Source: Methanomassiliicoccales archaeon (GTDB lineage: Archaea; Thermoplasmatota; Thermoplasmata; Methanomassiliicoccales; UBA472). From it: DNA of 11,998 nucleotides. A model generated the notes under the pieces. The model ran no database searches. It saw only the letters and a list, made by a program, of their open reading frames with translations, and had not been told where the DNA came from. The stretch spans positions 1 through 11,998 of the forward strand of contig DUJZ01000167.1 in the NCBI GenBank assembly GCA_013329565.1, given 5' to 3'. A program made the position numbers and the translations under genes. Of this stretch, positions 6,558 through 11,998 are shown in pieces. Position 1 is the stretch's first letter, and each line of letters begins with the position of its first letter.

Positions 6558-7360
6558 AGGGCGCAGCAGTACCGGCGCTCCACCACCCCCCAACCTTTTT
6601 CCTTCATCATTTTCAACGTTTCCACGGAAGGCGAGGCCATGCCTTCGGCGCCTGCTTCGAGCGCTCTCATCTCCAGTTCAGGGTTTCCTCGCGGGCGCAT
6701 GCATCCCATCAGCACCGTCCGACCGTGCGAACGGGTTTCTTTCACGGCCCTCAGCAATCGCCCCTCCCGGTCGTCCACCTTCTCACCGACCAGGGAAAGA
6801 AGGATCACGCAGGGAACGTCCTCCCGGCACGCTTCGCGTATCGCCTCCAGCTCTCGCTCCTCCCTTCCCGTGCCGAGCAGAATGTGCGGGGCGACCCTGC
6901 CAGGGAACGCCTGGCACAGGGCCTGGAAGGAACACAGGTAATCAACCGGAGAACGGCCCAGGTGCATCCGGTGACGTATGACTCCCTCGTCAAGAACGAG
7001 ATCGAAAGATACCCTGTCGGCAAGGCTCGACGCCAGCCTGTCGGCCTCTTCTTCGGAGACCAGGCCGGGGTGCAGGTTCACCATGAGCTGGGTCGTCGTC
7101 TTGATCTTCCGGACCGCTTCGACGTAAGGGAGCAGCGGCACCTTGCCATGTTCGTCGCAGCCCCCGCTGAGCAGGAACCCGGTGCCCCCGGCCGAACGGA
7201 CGACATCGGCCAGGGCCAGCAGCTCATCCGGGCCGTTGACGGAGGACATGCCTTTCAGGAAGCGCCCCTGGCAGTGTTCGCACAGGAGTTGGCACTGGGC
7301 GCCGGTCACGGAGAAGGACGGGAAGGCCTTTCCGGGCCGGTACACGGCGATGGTCCGCAT
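6548..7360 (-). CDS. Radical SAM protein, biotin-synthase-like (possible LipS-type lipoyl synthase component)
   Basis: This 270-residue protein has the radical SAM cluster motif CQLLCEHC, with Cys23, Cys27 and Cys30 binding a 4Fe-4S cluster that cleaves S-adenosylmethionine. It sits after FSVTGAQ and before the glycine motif LLSGGCDEHG (63-72). Further features are GCMRPRGNPELE around Cys220 and a C-terminal YCCAL with adjacent Cys265 and Cys266. From memory these traits fit the group called uncharacterised homologues of biotin synthetase (COG1856). That group may include LipS1/LipS2-type archaeal lipoyl synthases; this assignment is tentative and no partner gene is present. The extra cysteines could hold a second, sulfur-donating cluster. 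It is divergent from the L18a operon, and an AT-rich box lies about 28 bases upstream, suggesting a leaderless message. The radical SAM call is firm; the substrate is unknown. Confidence 0.88.
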   Translation of the reverse strand: MRTIAVYRPGKAFPSFSVTGAQCQLLCEHCQGRFLKGMSSVNGPDELLALADVVRSAGGTGFLLSGGCDEHGKVPLLPYVEAVRKIKTTTQLMVNLHPGLVSEEEADRLASSLADRVSFDLVLDEGVIRHRMHLGRSPVDYLCSFQALCQAFPGRVAPHILLGTGREERELEAIREACREDVPCVILLSLVGEKVDDREGRLLRAVKETRSHGRTVLMGCMRPRGNPELEMRALEAGAEGMASPSVETLKMMKEKGWGVVERRYCCALHR

Positions 7361-7381
7361 GATTGGCGGATGCGCTACCGA

Positions 7382-7395
7382 CCAAAAGCTTTATT
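7382..7395. promoter_or_regulatory. Shared divergent promoter region, radical SAM gene and L18a operon
   Basis: The only AT-rich stretch in this 69-base spacer is CCAAAAGCTTTATT. On the minus strand AAGCTTTTGG is centred about 28 bases before the radical SAM ATG. On the plus strand CTTTATT is centred about 37 bases before the L18a ATG. The two TATA elements appear to overlap around the AAGCTT palindrome, so the promoters may compete. Confidence 0.4.
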
Positions 7396-7429
7396 GGGTG
7401 AACCCCGTTCCTCGCCCGAGGCAACCCCG

Positions 7430-7672
7430 ATGAAAGCTTTTCAGGTTACCGGCTCATATGATGCAAGCAGAGTGGGCTACCGTAAGAGCATGCAGAACTT
7501 CAGCGTCCAGGTGGCCGCCGTCGATGAGAACGCGGCCAAGGAGAAAGTATTGTCCGACCTGGGCAGCAAGCACCGCAAGAGGCGGGAAGAGATCACCTTG
7601 GCTGAGGTCAAGACGCTGGCGGCCGCTGACGTGACCGACCCGATCGTGAAGCACCAGATCGGTGAGAAGTGA
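7430..7672 (+). CDS. rpl18a: Large-subunit ribosomal protein LX (L18Ae/L20a)
   Basis: This 80-residue basic protein begins MKAFQVTGSY and has the central strand NFSVQVAAVDENAAKEKVLSDLGSKH followed by KRREEITLAEVK, the pattern of archaeal ribosomal protein LX, homologue of eukaryotic L18a. It binds the large ribosomal subunit. The frame stays open far upstream to 6554, but only the part from ATG 7430 is protein-like; the upstream part is antisense to the radical SAM gene. GAGG at 7418-7421 is a weak ribosome-binding site eight bases before the ATG. The stop TGA overlaps the next start (TGATG). L18a, prefoldin alpha and ftsY in this order is a known archaeal arrangement, which supports all three calls. 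Confidence 0.93.
   Translation: MKAFQVTGSYDASRVGYRKSMQNFSVQVAAVDENAAKEKVLSDLGSKHRKRREEITLAEVKTLAAADVTDPIVKHQIGEK
7661..7665 (+). promoter_or_regulatory. Shine-Dalgarno site deciding the prefoldin start
   Basis: GGTGA lies six bases before the ATG at 7672 but only three before the in-frame GTG at 7669. The spacing therefore favours the ATG, which overlaps the L18a stop by one base. Confidence 0.7.
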
Positions 7673-8097
7673 TGAACGAGCAAGAGATGCGCCAGGCCAT
7701 GGGCACCCTGGAGGCCTACAAGGCCCAACTTGAGGCGATCAACGAGCAGGGCCAGCTCTTGCAGATGTCCCTGGAGGACCATTCCCGGGCCAAGGACACG
7801 CTGGAAGCGGTTGCGAAGGGAAAGCCCGGCGAGGAGGTCCTCATGCCGGTGGGAGGCAGCGCTTACGTCTACGCCTCCATCGTCAGCAGCGACCGCGTAT
7901 TGGTCGGCGTGGGCACTGGCGTTTCCGTCGACAAGCCGATGGAGGACGCCATCGCCACCGTCGACGTGCGCATCGGCGAGCTGATGGACGCCCTGAAGAA
8001 GGCCAGCGAGAGCCGCACGGTCGTCGAGTCCAAGATGCAGCAGCTCTCCCAGATCGTCCAGCAGGAATACCAGAGGATGCAGCAGGGCCCGAAGTGA
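7672..8097 (+). CDS. pfdA: Prefoldin alpha subunit
   Basis: This 141-residue protein has the usual prefoldin alpha layout: an N-terminal coiled-coil helix (about 1-50, rich in Glu, Gln, Leu and Ala), a central beta-hairpin region and a C-terminal coiled coil (about 90-138). The centre holds the family segment EVLMPVGGSAYVYA and VLVGVGTGVSVDKP. Two alpha and four beta subunits form the jellyfish-shaped cytosolic chaperone that passes unfolded proteins to the thermosome. The beta subunit gene is not in this window. The start is ATG 7672, not GTG 7669. It overlaps L18a by one base and is followed by ftsY after seven bases, so all three are likely made from one message with translational coupling. 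Confidence 0.95.
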   Translation: MNEQEMRQAMGTLEAYKAQLEAINEQGQLLQMSLEDHSRAKDTLEAVAKGKPGEEVLMPVGGSAYVYASIVSSDRVLVGVGTGVSVDKPMEDAIATVDVRIGELMDALKKASESRTVVESKMQQLSQIVQQEYQRMQQGPK

Positions 8098-8098
8098 T
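8094..8098 (+). promoter_or_regulatory. Shine-Dalgarno site for ftsY
   Basis: GTGAT overlaps the prefoldin stop codon and lies six bases before the ftsY ATG at 8105. It matches the GGTGATC part of the archaeal ribosome-binding consensus and fixes the start. Confidence 0.6.
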
Positions 8099-8104
8099 AG
8101 GGCC

Positions 8105-9046
8105 ATGTTCGATTCCCTGAAGAAGATCCTCGGCCTCAGCAAGAAGGATATAGAGCCTTCGGCCAAGGTCGAGGAGGTCGTCGGCGACTCCGGGAAGAAG
8201 ATATCGGAGAAGGACCTTGACGACCTGCTCTGGGAACTGGAACTTGTTCTTCTAGAGGCGGACGTCGCCCTCCCCATCGTCGAGGAGATCAAAGCGTCCG
8301 TCAGAGCGGACCTTCTCGGCAAGCGCGTTGATCGTTCCTACCGGGTGGAGGACGCCATCGAGATGGCGCTGAAGAACGCCGTGCGCTCCGTTCTCAAGGG
8401 AAGCGAGTTCGATTTCGACTCGTTCATAGCCGCCCACGAGAAGCCGGTCATCGTCATGTTCCTGGGGATAAACGGAACTGGCAAGACGACCGCCATCGCC
8501 AAGCTCACCAAGCGCCTGCAGGGTCAGGGCTTCAGTGTCGTTATGTCCGCGTCGGACACCTTCCGGGCCGGGGCGATCGAGCAGATAACGATCCACGCCG
8601 ACCGACTGGGAAGCAAGGTCATAAAGCACCAGGCCGGGGGAGACCCGGCGGCCGTGGCGTACGATGCCCTGGAGCACGCCAAGGCCCGCAAGAAGGACGT
8701 GGTTCTCGTCGATACCGCCGGCCGAATGCAGACCAACTCCAACCTCATGGACGAGATGAAGAAGATCAAGCGAGTGGTGAAGCCGCACCTGACCGTCTTC
8801 GTAGGCGATTCACTGGCCGGCAACGATGCGATAGAGCAGGCCCGGACGTTCGATAAGGAGATCGGCATCGACGTTGTGATCTTAACCAAGATCGACACCG
8901 ACGCCAAGGGCGGCGCCGCGCTGTCGATAGCTCACTCCATCAAGAAGCCGATCGCGTTCATGTCCACCGGGCAGGGATACGACGACATCATAAAGTTCGA
9001 CAGCCAGTGGATGATCGACCGGCTGTTCGGCGAAAAGAAGGAGTGA
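8105..9046 (+). CDS. ftsY: Signal recognition particle receptor FtsY
   Basis: This 313-residue SRP GTPase receives ribosome-nascent-chain-SRP complexes at the membrane and hands them to the Sec channel. A short charged leader (about 1-35) replaces the long acidic A domain of some bacteria. The helical N domain (about 36-110) is followed by the G domain: P-loop GINGTGKTT (121-129), DTFRAGAIEQ (151-160), DTAGR (203-207), the guanine-specificity TKID (261-264) and GQGYDDI (289-295). DTFRAGAIEQ and the short length separate it from SRP54, which also has a methionine-rich M domain, absent here. It is the last gene of the L18a-prefoldin-ftsY operon; a T6 run follows directly. It is convergent with the M20 peptidase gene. 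Confidence 0.97.
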   Translation: MFDSLKKILGLSKKDIEPSAKVEEVVGDSGKKISEKDLDDLLWELELVLLEADVALPIVEEIKASVRADLLGKRVDRSYRVEDAIEMALKNAVRSVLKGSEFDFDSFIAAHEKPVIVMFLGINGTGKTTAIAKLTKRLQGQGFSVVMSASDTFRAGAIEQITIHADRLGSKVIKHQAGGDPAAVAYDALEHAKARKKDVVLVDTAGRMQTNSNLMDEMKKIKRVVKPHLTVFVGDSLAGNDAIEQARTFDKEIGIDVVILTKIDTDAKGGAALSIAHSIKKPIAFMSTGQGYDDIIKFDSQWMIDRLFGEKKE

Positions 9047-9051
9047 AGAGG

Positions 9052-9057
9052 TTTTTT
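9052..9057 (+). terminator. T-tract terminator after ftsY
   Basis: A run of six T bases begins five bases after the ftsY stop, with no obvious hairpin. Archaeal RNA polymerase can stop on such T-tracts alone. It touches the stop codon of the opposing M20 gene. Confidence 0.5.
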
Positions 9058-10307
9058 CAGATCTGGAACTGGCTGCCGCAGCATAACGCCGCGAGCACAA
9101 CCGCGAACACCTTGGCGTCCTCCACCAGGTTGTCTATGACGCAATACTCGTTGGGCGTATGCGCCAGCTCCTCGATGGTCTGCCAGACGTAGGCGTCCAT
9201 TCCCGCCAGGCGGAAGAAGTTGGCGCAGGTGCCGCCGCCGATCCCGACCGGCTTCGGTTCTACGCCCTTTACCCGCTTGACGGCCCACATCAGGGCCTTC
9301 ATGCCCTCCCCTTCCAGATCGGACGGCGGCCCGCTCCGGGTCTCCTGCACCGTCTCCATCTTGATCTCGGTGCCGGTCTTCTGCTCGAAGATGCCCAGCA
9401 CGGCGGTTATGTCGCTGCGCAAGGCGTCGATGTCATATTGCGGAAGTATGCGGCAGTCGAAGAAGAAGACGTCCTCTCCGGGGATGGTGTTCACGTTTCC
9501 GACGGTCTGCAAACGCTTCGTGGGCTCGAAGGTGCAGCGGTCAGGGGTGAAAAGTTCATCGCGGCCGTTGTACTTGCGGTGCAGGAAGTCCTGCAGGAAA
9601 ACGATCAGCTCCGATCCGACGCGCATGGCGTTCGTTCCCAGGTCCGGCCGGGAGGCGTGCGCCTGCTTCCCGGTGACGGTGAACTTCAACCAAAGAATAT
9701 GCTTCTCGGCGATCTCCACCTCGTCCCCGCGGGGCGTTCCGTGGTCCGGGACGAACATTATGTCGCCCTGCTTGAACACGCCTTCCTTGAGGAGGAACTT
9801 GATCCCGCGCTCGTTGCCCATCTCCTCGTCGGCCACCAGGACCAGACCGAGGGAGCGCTCCATCTCCACGCCCATGCTCATCAGCGTCTCGGTGGCGAAA
9901 AGACCGGCAATGAGCGCCTGGCCATTGTCCTCCGACCCCAGTCCGTATAGCTTGCCATCTACCAAACGGGGAGAGAACGGAGGGGTGTTCCAGGAGTTCA
10001 GGTCACCCGGCGGCACGGTGTCCATGTGCGCCACGACCCAGACCGTCTGATCGGACCTTCCCTTCTTCTTGGCCACGATGTTCGGCCTCAGCCGCAGCCT
10101 GACCCTCTCGTCCAGGGCGTCGTACATCTCCACGTCGTCGAACTTGGAGTGGTCCAGGATGTCCCTGAGGTAGCGGGACCTTTCCAGCTCGCCGCTCCCT
10201 CCGCTCTCCGGACCGATCGCCGGTATCCTAATAAGCTCGCTGAGGGCCTCGACCATCTCGTCCCGGTGGGACCCTACCTGAGCCAGCAACTGTTCTAGAC
10301 CGGGCAT
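9057..10307 (-). CDS. M20-family metallopeptidase (ArgE/DapE-like)
   Basis: This 416-residue cytosolic enzyme belongs to the M20 di-zinc amidohydrolases, which include DapE, ArgE and dipeptidases. Metal ligands are in AHMDTVPPGD (His94, Asp96), GSEDNGQ (Asp127), ADEEMGN (general base Glu161 and ligand Glu162), VPDHGTPRG (Asp188) and AHTPNEY (His383). The HASRP segment marks the dimerisation domain. Substrate could be an N-acyl amino acid, N-succinyl-diaminopimelate or a peptide; no lysine or arginine gene lies nearby to decide. The frame reaches a TTG at 10319, but the TATA box is only about 20 bases from it, so the ATG at 10307 is chosen. The C-terminus ends ALCCGSQFQI, a cysteine pair not expected for the fold. 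It follows the thiolase gene but has its own promoter. Confidence 0.93.
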   Translation of the reverse strand: MPGLEQLLAQVGSHRDEMVEALSELIRIPAIGPESGGSGELERSRYLRDILDHSKFDDVEMYDALDERVRLRLRPNIVAKKKGRSDQTVWVVAHMDTVPPGDLNSWNTPPFSPRLVDGKLYGLGSEDNGQALIAGLFATETLMSMGVEMERSLGLVLVADEEMGNERGIKFLLKEGVFKQGDIMFVPDHGTPRGDEVEIAEKHILWLKFTVTGKQAHASRPDLGTNAMRVGSELIVFLQDFLHRKYNGRDELFTPDRCTFEPTKRLQTVGNVNTIPGEDVFFFDCRILPQYDIDALRSDITAVLGIFEQKTGTEIKMETVQETRSGPPSDLEGEGMKALMWAVKRVKGVEPKPVGIGGGTCANFFRLAGMDAYVWQTIEELAHTPNEYCVIDNLVEDAKVFAVVLAALCCGSQFQI

Positions 10308-10334
10308 TGGAATCGACAATAATTGATATCGCCA

Positions 10335-10342
10335 TTATAAAA
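10335..10342 (-). promoter_or_regulatory. TATA box for the M20 peptidase gene
   Basis: On the minus strand it reads TTTTATAA, centred about 31 bases before the ATG at 10307. It implies a leader of about six bases and places the TTG at 10319 upstream of the transcript start. The same T-run lies 19 bases past the thiolase stop and could also help end that transcript. Confidence 0.6.
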
Positions 10343-10360
10343 TGTATTGGTAAAGGGGGT

Positions 10361-11536
10361 TTAGACGCGGATGGCCATGGATACCGCGTTCCCGCCGCCC
10401 AGGCAGAGGGTGGCCAGGCCGGTCCTCTTGCCCTGGTCCTGCAGGGCGTGGATTAGCGACACCAGGATCCGCGCTCCCGAGCAGCCTATGGGATGCCCGA
10501 GGGCGATGGCCCCGCCGTTCACGTTGAAGCGGTCCTCCGGAACGGCGAGCTCCCTGCGCACCGCCACGGAAGCGGTGGCGAAGGCCTCGTTGTGCTCGAA
10601 CAGATCGAAGTCGCCGATCCTCATGTTCATCTTTTCCAGCAGCTTGCGGGTCGCCGGGATCGGCGCCTCCATGATCCACTCCGGGCGGGTGCCGCTGGTG
10701 GCGTAACCCAATATCTCCGCCAGAGGCTCGATCCCCCGGGAATCGGCGAAATCCCTGGAACATACGACCAGGGCGGCCGCCCCGTCGCTGATCTGCGAGG
10801 CGTTCCCGGCGGTCACCATGCCATCCTTCTTGAAAGACGGCGATAGTTTCGCCAGGGCTTCCGGTGTGGTATCTGGGCGTATGCCCTCGTCCTTGTCGAA
10901 CACGATGTCGCCCTTCTTTCCTTTCATCACGATCGGAACGATCTCCTCGTCGAACCGCCCTTCGGACTGCGCCCTCTGCGCCCTCTGGTGCGATTGGAAC
11001 GAGAGCAGGTCGGCCTGTTCCCTGGTCACGTTGAACCTTTCCGCCACGATCTCGGCGGTGATGCCCATGTGCATATCGTTGAAGATGTCCCACAGCCCGT
11101 CGTTTACCATGTGGTCCACTATCTTGTTGTCTCCCAAGCGGTAACCGAAGCGGGCCTGCTTCAGAAGGTACGGGGCGGAGTTCATGTTCTCCATGCCCCC
11201 GGCCACGATGGCCTGGTACTCACCGGCCTTGATGGCGTTGGCGGCCAGCATGACCGCCTTCATCCCCGACCCGCATACTTTGTTGATGGTGGTGGAGCCG
11301 ATCTCGTACGGCAGCCCGGCGCCCACTGCCGCCTGCCGCGCCGGGTTCTGCCCCAATGAGGCCGAAAGAACGTTGCCCATCAGGCATTCCTCGATGTCCG
11401 CCGGCTGCAGGCCGGAGCGTTTGACCGCTTCCTTGATGGCGGTCGCGCCCAGCTGGGTGGCCGGCACGTCCTTGATGGTCCCGTTGAACTTGCCTATGGC
11501 GGTCCTTGCCGCGCTGATGATGACTGCTTCCTGCAT
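10361..11536 (-). CDS. Acetyl-CoA acetyltransferase (thiolase II, bacterial type)
   Basis: This 391-residue thiolase condenses two acetyl-CoA to acetoacetyl-CoA or runs the reverse cleavage. The nucleophile is Cys88 in NKVCGSGMKAV. The other catalytic residues are His348 in GHPIGCSGARI and Cys378 in CLGGGNAVS, with the NEAF motif at 316-319. GGMENMNSAPY (113-123) and GQNPARQAA (62-70) are typical of the bacterial biosynthetic AtoB/PhaA type. The archaeal mevalonate thiolase is shorter in motif, and its gene usually lies beside HMG-CoA synthase and a DUF35 protein; neither is here. It may serve acyl-CoA breakdown or short-chain acid metabolism instead. GGTGA at 11543-11547, six bases before the ATG, is a good ribosome-binding site. 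The gene follows tiaS by 79 bases with its own TATA box. Confidence 0.95.
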   Translation of the reverse strand: MQEAVIISAARTAIGKFNGTIKDVPATQLGATAIKEAVKRSGLQPADIEECLMGNVLSASLGQNPARQAAVGAGLPYEIGSTTINKVCGSGMKAVMLAANAIKAGEYQAIVAGGMENMNSAPYLLKQARFGYRLGDNKIVDHMVNDGLWDIFNDMHMGITAEIVAERFNVTREQADLLSFQSHQRAQRAQSEGRFDEEIVPIVMKGKKGDIVFDKDEGIRPDTTPEALAKLSPSFKKDGMVTAGNASQISDGAAALVVCSRDFADSRGIEPLAEILGYATSGTRPEWIMEAPIPATRKLLEKMNMRIGDFDLFEHNEAFATASVAVRRELAVPEDRFNVNGGAIALGHPIGCSGARILVSLIHALQDQGKRTGLATLCLGGGNAVSMAIRV

Positions 11537-11590
11537 GATCCTTCACCCCGCCAGTTGGCTGGTCGGGTTTTTCTTCTCATAGAACGACGG

Positions 11591-11600
11591 GGTATAAATC
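11591..11600 (-). promoter_or_regulatory. TATA box for the thiolase gene
   Basis: On the minus strand it reads GATTTATACC, centred about 60 bases before the thiolase ATG. A start about 26 bases downstream would give a leader of about 34 bases carrying the GGTGA ribosome-binding site. It lies just past the tiaS stop, so the thiolase gene can be transcribed separately. Confidence 0.55.
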
Positions 11601-11615
11601 AATGTCGATTACGCC

Positions 11616-11998
11616 CTACGGCTGATGTCGTTCCAGGCCCATGCGCTTGAGCGGTTTCCCAAGGTGTCGGCGGGCGCAAACCGGTGGTTCGTACCACCCC
11701 GGGGAGATGTTCCTGGTCACCTCTTCCCTCGTCGCCTCTAGGTCGTTCTTCTTTCCGCACTTCTTGCAGCGATGGCCGCCCGCGGACCCCACGGACTTCG
11801 TTGGTCCTCCGCATACCGGGCAGCGGGGGTTGGCCACTTTTCTTAGCTCGGGGGCGGCGGAGATGATCTGGAACTTCTCCACGTTCAGCGTCCTCGGTTC
11901 CGCCCTAAGCTCGCCAAAGAGGCGCAGCCGGTCGCCGGGCCTCAGCTCTCGCACGACGTCGCGGAACTCCTTGGTCGGCTCGTAGGCGGCGCAGTCCA
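11616..11998 (-). CDS. tiaS: tRNA(Ile2) 2-agmatinylcytidine synthetase TiaS, C-terminal part (5' end outside window)
   Basis: These 126 residues are the end of TiaS, which uses ATP to attach agmatine to C34 of tRNA-Ile2 (anticodon CAU) so that it reads AUA. The frame is open to the window edge and begins DCAAYEPTKEFR, a conserved TiaS stretch, so the GTG at 11954 is internal. RPGDRLRLFGEL belongs to the OB-fold that contacts the tRNA. A zinc ribbon follows, CPVC and CKKC at fragment residues 59-62 and 77-80. The tail WYEPPVCARRHLGKPLKRMG matches the family's C-terminal PPxxARRHLxKPL pattern. The catalytic kinase-like domain lies outside the window. A TATA box for the next gene starts 15 bases past its stop. 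Confidence 0.93.
   Translation of the reverse strand, partial: DCAAYEPTKEFRDVVRELRPGDRLRLFGELRAEPRTLNVEKFQIISAAPELRKVANPRCPVCGGPTKSVGSAGGHRCKKCGKKNDLEATREEVTRNISPGWYEPPVCARRHLGKPLKRMGLERHQP

Noticed and set aside
6554..7429. Plus-strand open frame running into the L18a gene (long N-terminal extension)
   Set aside because: This stretch is antisense to the radical SAM gene and shows no protein-like pattern; L18a homologues begin at the ATG at 7430.
9159..9950. Plus-strand open frame (263 codons) opposite the M20 gene
   Set aside because: Shadow of the M20 peptidase; composition biased and no motif.
10335..11093. Minus-strand second frame (252 codons) inside the thiolase gene
   Set aside because: It overlaps the thiolase in another frame and gives an Arg/Gly-rich product; the thiolase frame has complete catalytic motifs, so no frameshift is needed.
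11550..11562. Short inverted repeat CCAG-TTGG-CTGG in the thiolase leader
   Set aside because: A four-base stem is too short to call an operator or riboswitch in GC-rich DNA.
1..11998. Mobile element, CRISPR, tRNA, defence or secretion cassette
   Set aside because: I found no transposase, integrase, direct-repeat array, tRNA-like fold or toxin/defence motif by reading both strands; the genes are ordinary housekeeping types with uniform base composition.

Overview
The window reads as chromosomal DNA of a GC-rich archaeon. It carries the small subunit of archaeal/eukaryotic-type primase, ribosomal protein LX/L18Ae, prefoldin alpha, an archaeal-type FtsY and the end of TiaS, the archaeal tRNA-Ile2 agmatidine synthetase. 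TATA boxes lie about 26-60 nt upstream of several starts, and Shine-Dalgarno sites occur mostly inside operons. The gene mix fits a euryarchaeal lineage. I lean towards Thermoplasmatota (for example a Methanomassiliicoccales-like or related lineage), but nothing here fixes the order, and there is no methanogenesis marker.

Layout, left to right. (1) 1-983: the end of an ammonium transporter gene followed with overlap by glnK, closed by a strong hairpin/T-tract terminator. (2) 1066-1799: a monocistronic PHP-domain phosphoesterase gene with a near-leaderless promoter. (3) 1817-2686, minus: HtpX-type membrane zinc protease. (4) 2838-3782: a nucleotide-sugar epimerase, whose stop overlaps that of (5) 3779-4375, minus, an unrecognised 198-residue protein with a possible winged-helix end. 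That gene is divergent from (6) priS, 4466-5668. (7) 5718-6557: an unrecognised four-helix membrane protein whose 3' end overlaps that of (8) a radical SAM enzyme, 6548-7360, minus. (9) 7430-9046: a translationally coupled operon for ribosomal protein L18a, prefoldin alpha and FtsY. (10) 9057-11998, minus: in order of transcription the 3' part of tiaS, a bacterial-type acetyl-CoA acetyltransferase and an M20 metallopeptidase. The last two each have their own candidate promoter.

The genes form two clear functional groups: nitrogen uptake and sensing (amt-glnK), and protein synthesis, folding and targeting (L18a-prefoldin-FtsY). The rest looks like ordinary, densely packed housekeeping DNA with short spacers and no stretch over 300 bases without a gene. 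I saw no mobile element, tRNA, rRNA, CRISPR array or defence cassette, and no convincing novel multi-gene system. The items most worth a second look are the radical SAM enzyme with a Cys-Cys tail, the two unrecognised proteins flanking priS, the isolated bacterial-type thiolase, and the promoter spacing, which resolves several start codons.
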